Part shown: positions 45,839 through 55,372 of the stretch, piece after piece
Position numbering within the stretch: the first letter of the stretch is position 1
Layout: every line of letters begins with the position of its first letter
DNA from: Vibrio gallicus
Lineage (GTDB): Bacteria > Pseudomonadota > Gammaproteobacteria > Enterobacterales > Vibrionaceae
Length of the DNA: 64,000 nucleotides
Assembly: GCF_024346875.1 (NCBI RefSeq)
Contig: NZ_AP024871.1
Span: forward strand, 2,294,001-2,358,000
Reading direction: 5' to 3'
The notes under the pieces: model-generated
The model's database searches: none
Told to the model about the DNA's origin: nothing
Seen by the model: only the letters and a program-made list of their open reading frames with translations
Made by a program: the position numbers and the translations under genes

Positions 45839-46263
45839 GATTGGACTTCCTTGCTGTCACCATCGGCACTATCAAGTGCTTCTAGAATCGAACAATGGGT
45901 TGCAGGTTCGTTACCTCCACAGCATGACGCACTCAAAGTTGTCAGCGATTGTTGAAACACCTGAAGCTCTCTTATCTTCTCTTTTACCTGAGCTAATTTT
46001 GCATCAACAATATCTCGCGCTTCATGGCAAGAATAACGATCTCTGTCGATACGAATAGACAGTAAATCCCCTATTTCAGTGAGAGAGAAACCCACCTTTT
46101 TAGCTCGCAAGATAAACCTCAAACGCTCAGCATCCTGCTCTGTATAAATACGGTAGCCACCCTCACTGCGACTACTTGGCGCTAACAATCCGTGCTTTTC
46201 GTAAAAACGTAAAGTATCGGCTTTTATAGCAAACCTTTTGGCTAGCTCTCCAATCTTATACAT
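45835..46263 (-). CDS. MerR-family Zn(II)-responsive regulator (ZntR-like)
   Basis: 142 aa. MYKIGELAKRFAIKADTLRFYEKHGLL is the MerR winged helix; the C-terminal half has the metal site Cys in YSCHEA, then SASCCGGNEPATHC, the ZntR metal-binding loop. Activates its promoter on metal binding by untwisting an over-long spacer; precisely such a promoter lies upstream. First gene of the operon with the efflux permease, so it is self-regulated. Confidence 0.9.
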   Translation of the reverse strand: MYKIGELAKRFAIKADTLRFYEKHGLLAPSSRSEGGYRIYTEQDAERLRFILRAKKVGFSLTEIGDLLSIRIDRDRYSCHEARDIVDAKLAQVKEKIRELQVFQQSLTTLSASCCGGNEPATHCSILEALDSADGDSKEVQS

Positions 46264-46292
46264 ACCATCACCAGATTATCGTTCATTCTTAA

Positions 46293-46324
46293 AGTATAAA
46301 CCTTAGACATAACTCCAAGGTCAA
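46293..46324 (-). promoter_or_regulatory. MerR-type promoter with 20-bp spacer
   Basis: Minus strand: -35 TTGACC, a 20-bp spacer, -10 TATACT. The spacer holds the dyad ACCTT...AAGGT. The over-long spacer and the central dyad are the signature of MerR-family activation. Confidence 0.8.
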
Positions 46325-46400
46325 TACTGGGAAATGACTTTTGTTTTAATTCATCAATTTTTCAAGCTATAGAAAAGGGAATTTAACAAAAAATGCAAAA

Positions 46401-46416
46401 GCCAAACGATTGCGCG
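46401..46416 (+). promoter_or_regulatory. PurR box upstream of purH
   Basis: GCCAAACGATTGCGCG, close to the PurR operator consensus ACGCAAACGTTTGCGT. Located just before a probable -10 (TAGAAT, about 46438) of purHD. Confidence 0.65.
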
Positions 46417-46610
46417 AGCTTTTTAGCTCATTCTTCGTTAGAATACGCGCCATTCTAGAACCGTGTTTTTTTGCTCGTAAAGGATAGTTATCAAAGTTAA
46501 GCATCAGCAATTTAGCTTTGATAAACATCTTTTCATCCAACTTAATTCCCTAACCTGGATTCAATTTCAGGCATTGGGGGAAATTCTGAATCATTGAGGA
46601 ATATGGAAGC

Positions 46611-48203
46611 ATGAGTAACGCTCGCCCAATTCGCCGCGCACTTATCAGCGTATCTGATAAAACCGGCATCGTAGAATTTGCTAAATCACTAACTGAACGT
46701 AACGTTGAGATCCTTTCAACAGGTGGTACCGCACGCCTACTTGCAGAACAAGGCCTGTCAGTTACCGAGGTATCTGATTACACTGGCTTCCCAGAGATGA
46801 TGGATGGGCGCGTAAAGACCCTGCACCCTAAAGTACACGGTGGTGTATTAGGCCGTCGCGGACAAGACGATGACGTAATGGAAAAGCACGGCATCAACCC
46901 TATCGATATGGTTGTTGTTAACCTATACCCATTCGCTGAAACCGTAGCAAAAGAAGGTTGTACCCTTGCTGATGCTGTTGAGAACATCGATATCGGTGGG
47001 CCAACAATGGTTCGTTCTGCAGCGAAAAACCACAAAGACGTGACTATCGTTGTAAACGCTCACGATTACGAGCGCGTAATTGCTGAAATGGATGCAAACG
47101 ACGCTTCTCTAACTCTTGAGACTCGTTTTGACCTTGCGATTGCAGCGTTTGAACACACGGCTTCTTACGATGGCATGATTGCTAACTACTTTGGTACTAT
47201 GGTTCCTTCTTACGGTGAGAACAAAGAAGGCGACCAAGAGTCTAAATTCCCTCGCACGTTCAACCAACAGTTCGAGAAGAAACAAGACATGCGCTACGGT
47301 GAAAACAGCCACCAAGCAGCGGCATTCTATGTTGAAGCAAACCCAGAAGAAGCGTCTGTATCAACAGCTCGCCAAATCCAAGGTAAAGCACTGTCTTACA
47401 ACAACATCGCTGACACTGACGCCGCTCTTGAGTGTGTGAAAGAATTTAACGAGCCAGCATGCGTTATCGTTAAGCACGCTAACCCATGTGGTGTAGCACT
47501 AGGCGAAAATATCCTAGAAGCTTACGACCGCGCGTTCAAAACCGATCCAACATCTGCATTTGGTGGCATCATCGCGTTTAACCGCGAACTAGACGCTGCA
47601 ACTGCAACCGCTATCACTGAGCGCCAATTCGTTGAGGTTATCATCGCACCGTCAGTTTCTGCTGAAGCAGTAGCAATCGTTGCGGCTAAGAAGAACCTTC
47701 GCCTTCTAGAGTGTGGCGAGTGGACAAGCAAGACGACTGGCTTTGACGTTAAGCGTGTAAACGGTGGCCTGCTAGTTCAAGACCGCGACCAAGGCATGGT
47801 TTCTCAAGATGACCTGAAAGTAGTGTCTAAGCGCCAACCAACAGAAGAAGAGCTAAAAGATGCGCTATTCTGCTGGAAAGTAGCAAAATACGTGAAGTCG
47901 AATGCGATTGTTTATTCGAAAGGTGACATGACTATCGGTGTAGGCGCAGGCCAAATGAGCCGTGTTTACTCTGCGAAAATCGCTGGCATTAAAGCGGCTG
48001 ACGAAGGTCTACAAGTTGAAGGTTGCGTAATGGCATCGGATGCTTTCTTCCCATTCCGCGATGGTATCGACGCTGCTGCTGACGCTGGCATCAAGTGTGT
48101 GATTCAGCCAGGCGGTTCAATGCGCGATCAAGAAGTTATTGATGCTGCTGACGAACATGGCATGGCGATGATCTTTACTGGTATGCGTCACTTCCGCCAC
48201 TAA
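46611..48203 (+). CDS. purH: Bifunctional AICAR transformylase/IMP cyclohydrolase
   Basis: 530 aa. N-terminal IMP cyclohydrolase (MGS-like, about 1-195, with [14 protein letters not shown] and [14 protein letters not shown]), C-terminal AICAR transformylase with [24 protein letters not shown] and the end [12 protein letters not shown]. Catalyses the last two steps to IMP. First gene of purHD; a PurR-like box precedes it. Confidence 0.98.
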   Translation: MSNARPIRRALISVSDKTGIVEFAKSLTERNVEILSTGGTARLLAEQGLSVTEVSDYTGFPEMMDGRVKTLHPKVHGGVLGRRGQDDDVMEKHGINPIDMVVVNLYPFAETVAKEGCTLADAVENIDIGGPTMVRSAAKNHKDVTIVVNAHDYERVIAEMDANDASLTLETRFDLAIAAFEHTASYDGMIANYFGTMVPSYGENKEGDQESKFPRTFNQQFEKKQDMRYGENSHQAAAFYVEANPEEASVSTARQIQGKALSYNNIADTDAALECVKEFNEPACVIVKHANPCGVALGENILEAYDRAFKTDPTSAFGGIIAFNRELDAATATAITERQFVEVIIAPSVSAEAVAIVAAKKNLRLLECGEWTSKTTGFDVKRVNGGLLVQDRDQGMVSQDDLKVVSKRQPTEEELKDALFCWKVAKYVKSNAIVYSKGDMTIGVGAGQMSRVYSAKIAGIKAADEGLQVEGCVMASDAFFPFRDGIDAAADAGIKCVIQPGGSMRDQEVIDAADEHGMAMIFTGMRHFRH

Positions 48204-48222
48204 TTTACTCTTCATATTTGGC

Positions 48223-48312
48223 ACTGCGGCGTCGTTAACGGCTTTCGCCCACCCCAGTCACATAGCGAGCTATGCTCCTGGGGTGAGCTCAATTGTTGCC
48301 TAGCCACAGCAC
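48223..48312. repeat. Long imperfect palindrome between purH and purD
   Basis: Central nested dyad: CACCCCAG (48250-48257) with CTGGGGTG (48278-48285) and inside it CATAGC-GA-GCTATG; weaker pairing extends outward to GGCACTGCGGC and GCCACAGCACC. Looks like a dispersed intergenic repeat (REP/MITE-like) that could fold in the purHD message. Confidence 0.6.
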
Positions 48313-48358
48313 CAACTATTTTGAGTAAACGATATTTTGAGATTAAGGATTTTTAAAT

Positions 48359-49648
48359 ATGCGAGTTTTAATTATCGGTGCGGGCGGTCGTGAGCACGCT
48401 CTAGGCTGGAAAGCAGCACAAAACCCAAACGTTGCGACTGTATTCATCGCTCCTGGTAACGCTGGTACAGCACTTGAGCCTAAGCTAGAAAACGTCGCCA
48501 TCGGCGTTGAAGACATCGCAGGTCTTGTTGCTTTTGCTAAAGAAAACAGCATCGAGCTAACCATTGTTGGCCCTGAAGCACCGCTTGTTATCGGTGTTGT
48601 TGATGCCTTCCGTGAAGCGGGACTGCCTATCTTTGGCCCAACTCAAGCTGCAGCTCAACTTGAAGGCTCTAAAGCATTTACTAAAGACTTCTTAGCTCGC
48701 CACGACATCCCAACAGGGTATTACGCAAACTTCACTGAAATTGAGCCAGCAATCGCTTACGTTCGTGAACAAGGCGCACCTATCGTGGTTAAGGCAGACG
48801 GCCTTGCGGCAGGTAAAGGCGTTATTGTTGCGATGACTCTAGAAGAAGCAGAAGACGCAATCAAAGACATGCTGGCTGGCAACGCATTTGGTGAAGCCGG
48901 TAGCCGCGTCGTTATCGAAGAATTCCTAGAAGGCGAAGAAGCAAGCTTCATCGTTATGGTTGATGGCGCTAGCGTATTGCCTATGGCAACCAGCCAAGAC
49001 CATAAGCGTGTTGGCGATAAAGATACTGGTCCTAACACTGGTGGTATGGGTGCTTATTCTCCTGCGCCAGTAGTAACGCCAGAGATCCACAACCGTATCC
49101 TAGAAGAAGTTATCTACCCTACTGTACGCGGTATGGACGCTGAAGGCGCACCATACACAGGCTTCCTATACGCTGGTCTAATGATCGATGCTGACGGTAC
49201 ACCTAAGGTTATTGAGTACAACTGCCGCTTCGGTGACCCAGAAACTCAGCCTATCATGATGCGCATGGAGTCTGACCTTGTTGAGCTTTGCCTAATGGCA
49301 ATCGATGAGAAGCTAGACCAAGCAGAATCTAAGTGGGATCCACGCGCTTCAATTGGTGTTGTATTAGCAGCCGGTGGTTACCCTGCTGACTACGCTAAAG
49401 GCGATGTGATTTCTCTGCCATCAGCTGATACTGAAGACCAGAAGATCTTCCACGCAGGTACCGCTAACAATGAAGCAGGCGACGTTGTTACAAACGGCGG
49501 CCGTGTTCTTTGTGCTACGGCACTGGGTAACACAGTTTCAGAAGCGCAGCAGCAAGCTTATGCACTAGCAAAACAGGTAAGCTGGGACGGCATGTTCCAC
49601 CGCAATGATATTGGCTATCGTGCGATTGCTCGCGAGCAGCAAAAGTAA
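48359..49648 (+). CDS. purD: Phosphoribosylamine-glycine ligase
   Basis: 429 aa ATP-grasp enzyme: MRVLIIGAGGREHALGWKA, IVGPEAPLVIGVVDAF, KADGLAAGKGVIVA, TGGMGAYSPAP, EYNCRFGDPETQ. Second step of de novo purine synthesis. Second gene of purHD with a terminator behind it. Confidence 0.98.
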   Translation: MRVLIIGAGGREHALGWKAAQNPNVATVFIAPGNAGTALEPKLENVAIGVEDIAGLVAFAKENSIELTIVGPEAPLVIGVVDAFREAGLPIFGPTQAAAQLEGSKAFTKDFLARHDIPTGYYANFTEIEPAIAYVREQGAPIVVKADGLAAGKGVIVAMTLEEAEDAIKDMLAGNAFGEAGSRVVIEEFLEGEEASFIVMVDGASVLPMATSQDHKRVGDKDTGPNTGGMGAYSPAPVVTPEIHNRILEEVIYPTVRGMDAEGAPYTGFLYAGLMIDADGTPKVIEYNCRFGDPETQPIMMRMESDLVELCLMAIDEKLDQAESKWDPRASIGVVLAAGGYPADYAKGDVISLPSADTEDQKIFHAGTANNEAGDVVTNGGRVLCATALGNTVSEAQQQAYALAKQVSWDGMFHRNDIGYRAIAREQQK

Positions 49649-49663
49649 TAACAGCTACATAGT

Positions 49664-49694
49664 AAAAAGCCACTCCAAACGGAGTGGCTTTTTT
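49664..49694 (+). terminator. purHD terminator
   Basis: AAAAAGCCACTCC-AAAC-GGAGTGGCTTTTTTT. Confidence 0.92.
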
Positions 49695-49708
49695 TATCCT
49701 TTAACTTT

Positions 49709-50404
49709 TTATCCGTTAAACATTGGTCGCTCAATGCAGGCATAGCCGCCGTGCTTCAATAGCAACATTTGATCTACGACTATCTTTTTCCCACCAAGCT
49801 CACCAATAAATGCCGCAAAGTTCTCTTCTTCTTTTATACGGTCAACCAACAATTTAGGCAGGGGTTGTTTAAATTGTATGTTGCGATACTCATCGCCATT
49901 GCAAGTGGTGAAAACGCCATCTTTCCAATGCCCTTGAATAAGGCTTAGTCCTTCATTTCTTTGAGAGCGGCTTTTTGAAACTACTTCACCGGCTTGAGAT
50001 CGAACTTCGCCTATCTGGCCATTTTTCATTGGCATAACTCTGCCGTTAATTTGCATTCGTTGATATACAGCCTCACCCGCTTGACTAAAGCGCAGTGTCA
50101 TTTGAAAAGGGACTTTATCACCTGAGTTATTTCGTCTTTCTCCTACGCGAGTAATCTCACGAAGGTAATTACCATCCCAAGTGTAATGACTTTGATACCA
50201 AGTGTTATCCGCAAACTTAACGTCATCGGTGCTTGATTCTGGGTTGTTTAACTTTTCAGTTAACCAATAGAAAGAGGTTCTGTCGGTATTGCTTTCGCCA
50301 CCAGCAAACTGGGTGATCTGGGCGTTCTGACGTAGGGGGGTCGTGGCAGAGGAGCAGCCAGCGAGTACTAGGGTTACAAAAATTACGGGAGTTACATGTT
50401 TCAT
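49709..50404 (-). CDS. DUF1481 family lipoprotein
   Basis: 231 aa, starting MKHVTPVIFVTLVLAGCSS: a lipoprotein signal with lipobox LAGC, so it is probably anchored in a membrane facing the periplasm. The rest (FYWLTEKLNNP..., WYQSHYTWDGNYLREITR) matches DUF1481 (YjaH in E. coli), which also lies directly after hupA. Function unknown. Confidence 0.82.
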   Translation of the reverse strand: MKHVTPVIFVTLVLAGCSSATTPLRQNAQITQFAGGESNTDRTSFYWLTEKLNNPESSTDDVKFADNTWYQSHYTWDGNYLREITRVGERRNNSGDKVPFQMTLRFSQAGEAVYQRMQINGRVMPMKNGQIGEVRSQAGEVVSKSRSQRNEGLSLIQGHWKDGVFTTCNGDEYRNIQFKQPLPKLLVDRIKEEENFAAFIGELGGKKIVVDQMLLLKHGGYACIERPMFNG

Positions 50405-50405
50405 A

Positions 50406-50442
50406 TAAAAATACGCCGAGCTCTATCACTCGGCGTATTTTA
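50406..50442 (-). terminator. hupA terminator
   Basis: Minus strand: AAATACGCCGAG-N8-CTCGGCGTATTTTTAT. It sits exactly between hupA and the DUF1481 gene, which starts 2 bp beyond. Confidence 0.85.
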
Positions 50443-50444
50443 CA

Positions 50445-50717
50445 TTAATTTACTGCGTCTTTCAGTGCTTTACCTGCAGTAAACGCAGGAACATTTGCTG
50501 CTGCAATTTGGATCTCATCACCAGTCTTAGGGTTACGACCAGTACGAGCACTACGGTGAGATACTTTGAATGTGCCAAAACCAATTAGTTGAACTTGGTC
50601 GCCCTCTTTTAGAGCTTCTGTAACGCCTTCAAGAGTAGCTTCAAGAGCTGCCTTTGCTTGAGCTTTTGATAGGTCTGCTTTTTCAGCAATTGCATCGATC
50701 AATTGGGTCTTGTTCAT
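50445..50717 (-). CDS. hupA: DNA-binding protein HU, alpha type
   Basis: 90 aa. [29 protein letters not shown] and the DNA-binding arm [30 protein letters not shown]. Nucleoid protein that bends DNA without sequence preference. Position next to DUF1481 and yjaG fits hupA rather than hupB. Strong AAGGGAAA site. Confidence 0.96.
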   Translation of the reverse strand: MNKTQLIDAIAEKADLSKAQAKAALEATLEGVTEALKEGDQVQLIGFGTFKVSHRSARTGRNPKTGDEIQIAAANVPAFTAGKALKDAVN

Positions 50718-50973
50718 TAGGGTTTCCCTTCTTAAGTGTTTGAGAACAAAATTACTCTAAAGCATAAAGCCCCCATCTGGCAAAGGTTTGAGGGCGATCT
50801 TGGGGTTCAAGCGAACACTTTTTAACTTATTTTGTAATTCAACTCACAAATTATCTACTTGTCACTCGTTATCCGGTTAAATTATCTACACTACAATCGC
50901 TAAGCATAGTCTATTAATTCAACAAAATGCCTGCCATAATCCATATGTTTCATACTCATATTTACAAGGTATT

Positions 50974-52026
50974 ATGTTACTGCTAACCCTCTATGTCTCC
51001 ATTGCAATTGGTGTTTCTTTCATCTGCTCTGTACTTGAAGCTGTGTTATTAAGTATCTCTCCTAGTTACATCGCCATCCTCAAACAAAACCAACACCCTG
51101 CGGCTAAAAAACTGGGTAAGCTTAAGGCCGATATTGACCGCCCTTTGGCATCTATTCTGACCTTAAATACCATCGCGCATACCGTTGGTGCAGCCAGCGC
51201 AGGAGCGCAGGCTAGTGTGGTGTTTGGTAGTCAATGGCTTGGTGTGTTCTCTGCGGTACTGACACTGGGTATCTTGTTGTTTTCTGAAATCATACCTAAA
51301 ACCATTGGCGCAACCTACTGGCGACAATTAGCACCAGTTTCCGCATCAATTCTAAGGTGGATGGTATGGGCGTTGACTCCGTTTGTGTGGTTCTCTGAAC
51401 AAATAACCAAGCGCCTATCCAAAAAGTCCGTCGAACCTAAGCTACGTGAAGAGATATCAGCAATGGCCGTATTAGCCACCGAATCTGGAGAATTTGCGGA
51501 GGATGAGGGGCGCATCTTAAATAATTTGCTCAACCTACCAAACATTCCAGTCACTAAGGTAATGACTCCGCGCCCAGTTGTATTTCGTGTTAGCGCGACC
51601 CTTACCGTAAATCAGTTTTTAGAACAGCATCAAGACTGCCCTTTTTCTCGCCCTTTGGTATACAGCGAGCAGAAAGATAACATCTTAGGGTTCGTGCATA
51701 GGCTTGAGCTGTTTAAGTTACAACAGCAAGGGCAAGGTGAGGCTCAGTTAGGCGCGATAATGCGCCCAATCCATGTTTTCCTGAATAATATTATCTTGCC
51801 CAATGCATTCGACAATATGCTAAAAAAGCGCCTACAACTCTCTCTGATAGTCGATGAGTATGGCACGATACAAGGGCTTGTTACCTTAGAAGATGTATTT
51901 GAATTTCTACTAGGTGAAGAGATTGTAGATGAGGCGGATACTAGCAATGATATGCAAGAACTGGCCTACCAGCGCTGGGAAAGCTGGAAAAAGAAACACA
52001 ATGTTATCGAAAATATAGATGACTAG
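50974..52026 (+). CDS. CNNM/CBS-domain membrane protein (hemolysin-like, CorC/YrkA type)
   Basis: 350 aa. N-terminal CNNM (DUF21) domain with about four membrane segments (SIAIGVSFICSVLEAVLLSISPSYIAIL, NTIAHTVGAASAGA, FSEIIPKTIGATYW), then a CBS pair (ALATES...VMTPRPVVF; LQLSLIVDEYGTIQGLVTLEDVFEFLLGEEI). There is no C-terminal CorC_HlyC domain. Such proteins are linked to magnesium/cobalt export or ion homeostasis. Inserted between hupA and yjaG relative to the E. coli order. Confidence 0.87.
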   Translation: MLLLTLYVSIAIGVSFICSVLEAVLLSISPSYIAILKQNQHPAAKKLGKLKADIDRPLASILTLNTIAHTVGAASAGAQASVVFGSQWLGVFSAVLTLGILLFSEIIPKTIGATYWRQLAPVSASILRWMVWALTPFVWFSEQITKRLSKKSVEPKLREEISAMAVLATESGEFAEDEGRILNNLLNLPNIPVTKVMTPRPVVFRVSATLTVNQFLEQHQDCPFSRPLVYSEQKDNILGFVHRLELFKLQQQGQGEAQLGAIMRPIHVFLNNIILPNAFDNMLKKRLQLSLIVDEYGTIQGLVTLEDVFEFLLGEEIVDEADTSNDMQELAYQRWESWKKKHNVIENIDD

Positions 52027-52045
52027 TTATAGTGATTAGATAATA

Positions 52046-52072
52046 AAACAGGAGCCATCGGCTCCTGTTTGT
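52046..52072. terminator. Bidirectional terminator between the CNNM gene and yjaG
   Basis: AAACAGGAGCC-ATCG-GGCTCCTGTTT: perfect stem with A/T tracts on both sides. Confidence 0.85.
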
Positions 52073-52085
52073 CGAGTGGTTTGTT

Positions 52086-52676
52086 CTACTCCACTACAAC
52101 ACCAATGTTACTAACGGCGTCTTCTTTTAGTTCGGTACGCAAGTCTTTAATCAATTCAATATCGCGGGTAGTGCAATCTTTTAGAGGGCGGAAAATAGCC
52201 CACTGCACATCCCACTCTTCACACACAGCTTCATTCTGCTTTTGATTGTCATTGGTGATCTCATCTGCACCTTGCGCAACCTCTAAATCAGCAACGGTTA
52301 ATACTGATTGCTGACTGATATTAAGCATAGCTTCCATCAGTAGGTCGCGATCAAGTAGAGCGTGCAACAGTTCTGATAGCCCCATGCAGGCGTCAATAGC
52401 TGGGTACACGCCATAGAAATCAAAGTCATCAGCACTAGGCACTAACTCTTCAAGCTTCTCGAGCTGACGCTCAAAATTCACTTTGGCCGTTTTAACGGTT
52501 AATAGCTCCCAGATACTGTCCAGAATATCTCTGTAAATTCGAGCCTCAGCAAATTCCGTTGTCTGGCAAAACATGGCATAGTTTGGATACATTCGCTCAC
52601 ACAGACTGGCCATGAAAGTAATTTGTTGCCAAGGTTCTAGCTTCTCAAGACGAAGCTGTAGAGGATTCTGTAACAT
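52086..52676 (-). CDS. yjaG: YjaG (DUF416) protein
   Basis: 196 aa from the Met at 52676, the same length and start as E. coli YjaG (MLQNP...LRLEKLEPWQQITFMASLCERMYPNYAMFCQ). DUF416 proteins are cytoplasmic and of unknown function. The core SADDFDFYGVYPAIDACMGLSELLHALLD is strongly conserved. Convergent with the CNNM gene. Confidence 0.9.
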   Translation of the reverse strand: MLQNPLQLRLEKLEPWQQITFMASLCERMYPNYAMFCQTTEFAEARIYRDILDSIWELLTVKTAKVNFERQLEKLEELVPSADDFDFYGVYPAIDACMGLSELLHALLDRDLLMEAMLNISQQSVLTVADLEVAQGADEITNDNQKQNEAVCEEWDVQWAIFRPLKDCTTRDIELIKDLRTELKEDAVSNIGVVVE

Positions 52677-52765
52677 AGCGACTCGCAATTATGGGGAAAC
52701 AGCAAAAGTGTACACAATTATTGCTTGCTATTCATAGTTTTACTTACTTTTAAGGAAGCCAATCC

Positions 52766-53692
52766 ATGAAAACGGACACTCAATACCTTTATATCGAGTC
52801 TGCGACCAAATCCGAGTACCTCAAACTCATTCAGCAAGCCGACCTTCCAGGGCTTGAGGTTACCGAAGATAAAGAGATCGCGAACATAGTACTTGCAGGC
52901 CCACCAAGGTTAGCCGACAAGCTTGACCAGTTCCCAAATCTAGAATGGGTTCAATCTTCCTCGGCTGGTATAGACCCTTTAATCCAAGATGGCTTACGTA
53001 AAGATTACCTACTCACCAATGTCAAAGGTATCTTTGGTCAGTCAATCTCTGAATATGTGTTGGGGTATGCTATCCATCACTACCGACACCTAGGCATCTA
53101 CCAACGCCAGCAAGAGGCCCAAGACTGGCAACCGCACTCATACTCTAACCTCAATGAAAAAACCATTGTTATCCTAGGGACTGGCTCGATAGGTTCATAC
53201 CTTTCACATACCTGCAAGGCATTTGGCCTTACTACAGTCGGGGTTAATTCAAGCGGTAATCAGCCTCAAGATAGCCAGTTTGATCAGGTATTTGCGATAG
53301 GAGACATTCAGCAGGCGCTGCAATTAGCCGATATTGTAGTTTCAGTTTTGCCACGCACGGAGCAGACCAAGGGTATACTAAATAGCGACACCTTCTCAAA
53401 TTGTAAGGATGCACTTCTATTTAACGTTGGGCGCGGGGATGCCATAGAGACTCAGGCTTTATTAGAGGCATTGAAGCTTGGTCAGGTTAAACATGCTTAC
53501 TTGGATGTCTTTATCAATGAACCTATCTCGCAACAGTGTCCATACTGGCAACATCCACAGGTAACGGTAACGCCACACATTGCCGCTCACTCCTTTCCAA
53601 ATCAGATAATGGGGCTATTTAAGAGCAACTATCTTAAGTGGGTTAACCAACAGCCATTGAGTGCAATAGTCGATTTCAACAAGGGTTATTAA
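52766..53692 (+). CDS. D-2-hydroxyacid dehydrogenase (NAD(P)-dependent)
   Basis: 308 aa. Rossmann motif TIVILGTGSIGSYLSHTCKAFGL (about 130-152), substrate Arg in VLPRTEQTKG / NVGRGDAIETQAL, and the catalytic His in VTPHIAAHS. Acts on a 2-oxo acid such as glyoxylate or hydroxypyruvate; the exact substrate cannot be told. Single gene, convergent with pyrE. Confidence 0.88.
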   Translation: MKTDTQYLYIESATKSEYLKLIQQADLPGLEVTEDKEIANIVLAGPPRLADKLDQFPNLEWVQSSSAGIDPLIQDGLRKDYLLTNVKGIFGQSISEYVLGYAIHHYRHLGIYQRQQEAQDWQPHSYSNLNEKTIVILGTGSIGSYLSHTCKAFGLTTVGVNSSGNQPQDSQFDQVFAIGDIQQALQLADIVVSVLPRTEQTKGILNSDTFSNCKDALLFNVGRGDAIETQALLEALKLGQVKHAYLDVFINEPISQQCPYWQHPQVTVTPHIAAHSFPNQIMGLFKSNYLKWVNQQPLSAIVDFNKGY

Positions 53693-53705
53693 AGCCGTAG
53701 CCAAT

Positions 53706-53733
53706 AAAAAACGCCATTCAGTTGAGTGGCGTT
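53706..53733. terminator. Bidirectional terminator between hydroxyacid dehydrogenase gene and pyrE
   Basis: AAAAAACGCCATTCAG-TT-GAGTGGCGTTTTGA stem-loop. Confidence 0.82.
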
Positions 53734-53761
53734 TTGATATTCAATATGACTTAATTAAGCA

Positions 53762-54403
53762 TTAGATGCCGTATTGTGCGCGATACGCTTTAACTGCATC
53801 TAGATGTTGTGCGTTACCGCCTTTCTCTTCAAGGAAGGTAATTAGGTCTGTAAGGCTAACAATTGAGATGATAGAGCAATTAAAATCACGCTCTACCTCT
53901 TGAATAGCTGACAGCTCACTCTTACCTTTTTCTTGGCGATCAATTGCAACCAATACGCCCGCTAAATCCGCGCCGTTTGCTTGAATGATTTCCATAGACT
54001 CACGAATGGCAGTACCGGCAGTAATTACATCGTCCACCAGCATGATTCGGCCTTCTAATGGGCTGCCTACCAAGTTACCACCTTCACCGTGGTCTTTGGC
54101 TTCTTTGCGGTTAAAGCAATATGGCTTATCGGTATCGTGGTGATCAGCAAGCGCTACCGCTGTAGTTGTCGCAATAGGGATGCCTTTATACGCAGGGCCA
54201 AACAACACATCATAATCAATAGCGGAGTCCGCTAATGCTGCTGCATAGAAACGCCCAAGACGCGCTAAATCACGACCGGTATTGAATAGCCCAGCGTTAA
54301 AGAAATAAGGGCTAATACGTCCTGATTTCAAAGTAAACTCACCAAACTTAAGAACCTGTTTCTCAAGTGCAAACTCAATAAATTCACGCTGGTATGCTTT
54401 CAT
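53762..54403 (-). CDS. pyrE: Orotate phosphoribosyltransferase
   Basis: 213 aa from the Met at 54403 ([29 protein letters not shown]), the standard start; an upstream Met at 54439 is not needed. PRPP-binding loop [19 protein letters not shown] and catalytic loop [13 protein letters not shown]. Makes OMP in pyrimidine synthesis. Downstream of rph with a U-tract hairpin between, the known attenuation arrangement. Confidence 0.97.
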   Translation of the reverse strand: MKAYQREFIEFALEKQVLKFGEFTLKSGRISPYFFNAGLFNTGRDLARLGRFYAAALADSAIDYDVLFGPAYKGIPIATTTAVALADHHDTDKPYCFNRKEAKDHGEGGNLVGSPLEGRIMLVDDVITAGTAIRESMEIIQANGADLAGVLVAIDRQEKGKSELSAIQEVERDFNCSIISIVSLTDLITFLEEKGGNAQHLDAVKAYRAQYGI

Positions 54404-54469
54404 TTTTTTCTCTCTTATTAGGGGTCTAAACTTAGACATATCATAACTGTTGCTCCAAAGATTGGAGAC

Positions 54470-54500
54470 AAAAAAATAGCCCCTGAAACAGGAGCTATTA
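54470..54500 (-). terminator. pyrE attenuator between rph and pyrE
   Basis: Minus strand: ATAGCTCCTG-TTT-CAGGGGCTAT followed by seven T residues, 10 bp after rph and about 70 bp before pyrE. In E. coli, UTP-controlled coupling of rph translation with transcription decides read-through here. Confidence 0.8.
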
Positions 54501-54509
54501 AAATCAAAA

Positions 54510-55226
54510 TTAGTCGACTAGAGCCGCTTTTTGCAATTCAACAATATCGGCAATGCCCTTATTCGCTAGAGCCAACAACTGAAGAAGTTCATCATGAGAG
54601 AATGGTTCGCCCTCAGCGGTACCTTGCACCTCAATCATTTTGCCTTCTTCGGTCATTACTACATTCATATCAGTATCTGCAGCTGAATCTTCTGTGTACT
54701 CAAGGTCACAACGTGCTTCGCCTTCTACGATACCAACCGAAACTGCAGCCACATGCCCTTTCATTGGATTTGCTTTTAGCTTACCGGCATCTACAAGCTT
54801 CTGGAATGCATCTGCCATTGCAACGCTAGCACCAGAGATAGAAGCGGTACGAGTGCCGCCATCTGCTTGGATAACATCACAATCGACTGTCACCATGATT
54901 TCACCCATAGCTTCTAGGTCAACCACTGCGCGCAAGCTACGTGCGATAAGGCGTTGGATTTCCATAGTACGTCCACCCTGCTTGCCACTGGCAGCTTCAC
55001 GGCGGTTACGGGTATGAGTTGCACGCGGCAGCATACCGTATTCAGCTGTCACCCAGCCTTTGCCTTTACCTTTTAGCCAGCGAGGCACATTCTCTTCTAC
55101 AGAGGCGTTACACAATACCTTTGTGTTACCAAACTCAACCAATACAGAACCTTCTGCATAAGCGGTATAGTTGCGAGTCATTTTGATAGGACGAACCTGA
55201 TCCAGTGCGCGGTCGTTTGGACGCAT
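54510..55226 (-). CDS. rph: Ribonuclease PH
   Basis: 238 aa, full length and intact. [45 protein letters not shown]..., [35 protein letters not shown], phosphorolytic 3'-5' exonuclease acting on tRNA 3' ends. Unlike E. coli K-12, where rph is frameshifted, this copy is complete. Upstream of pyrE. Confidence 0.97.
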   Translation of the reverse strand: MRPNDRALDQVRPIKMTRNYTAYAEGSVLVEFGNTKVLCNASVEENVPRWLKGKGKGWVTAEYGMLPRATHTRNRREAASGKQGGRTMEIQRLIARSLRAVVDLEAMGEIMVTVDCDVIQADGGTRTASISGASVAMADAFQKLVDAGKLKANPMKGHVAAVSVGIVEGEARCDLEYTEDSAADTDMNVVMTEEGKMIEVQGTAEGEPFSHDELLQLLALANKGIADIVELQKAALVD

Positions 55227-55372
55227 GTAAAGTCACCTTAGAAATAGGGAAGGAATTGGTGCGTGATTATATAGCATCATGAAACAGGATGCGACCTTAG
55301 GGAGACGCTACGAGTTGTGCTAACATTGCACACAATAGTACGACACACAAAAGTGAAGAGTAAGGTAATTCA

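Noticed and set aside
54640..55017. 125-aa frame antisense to rph
   Set aside because: Lies wholly within a strongly conserved gene on the other strand; composition reflects rph codons.
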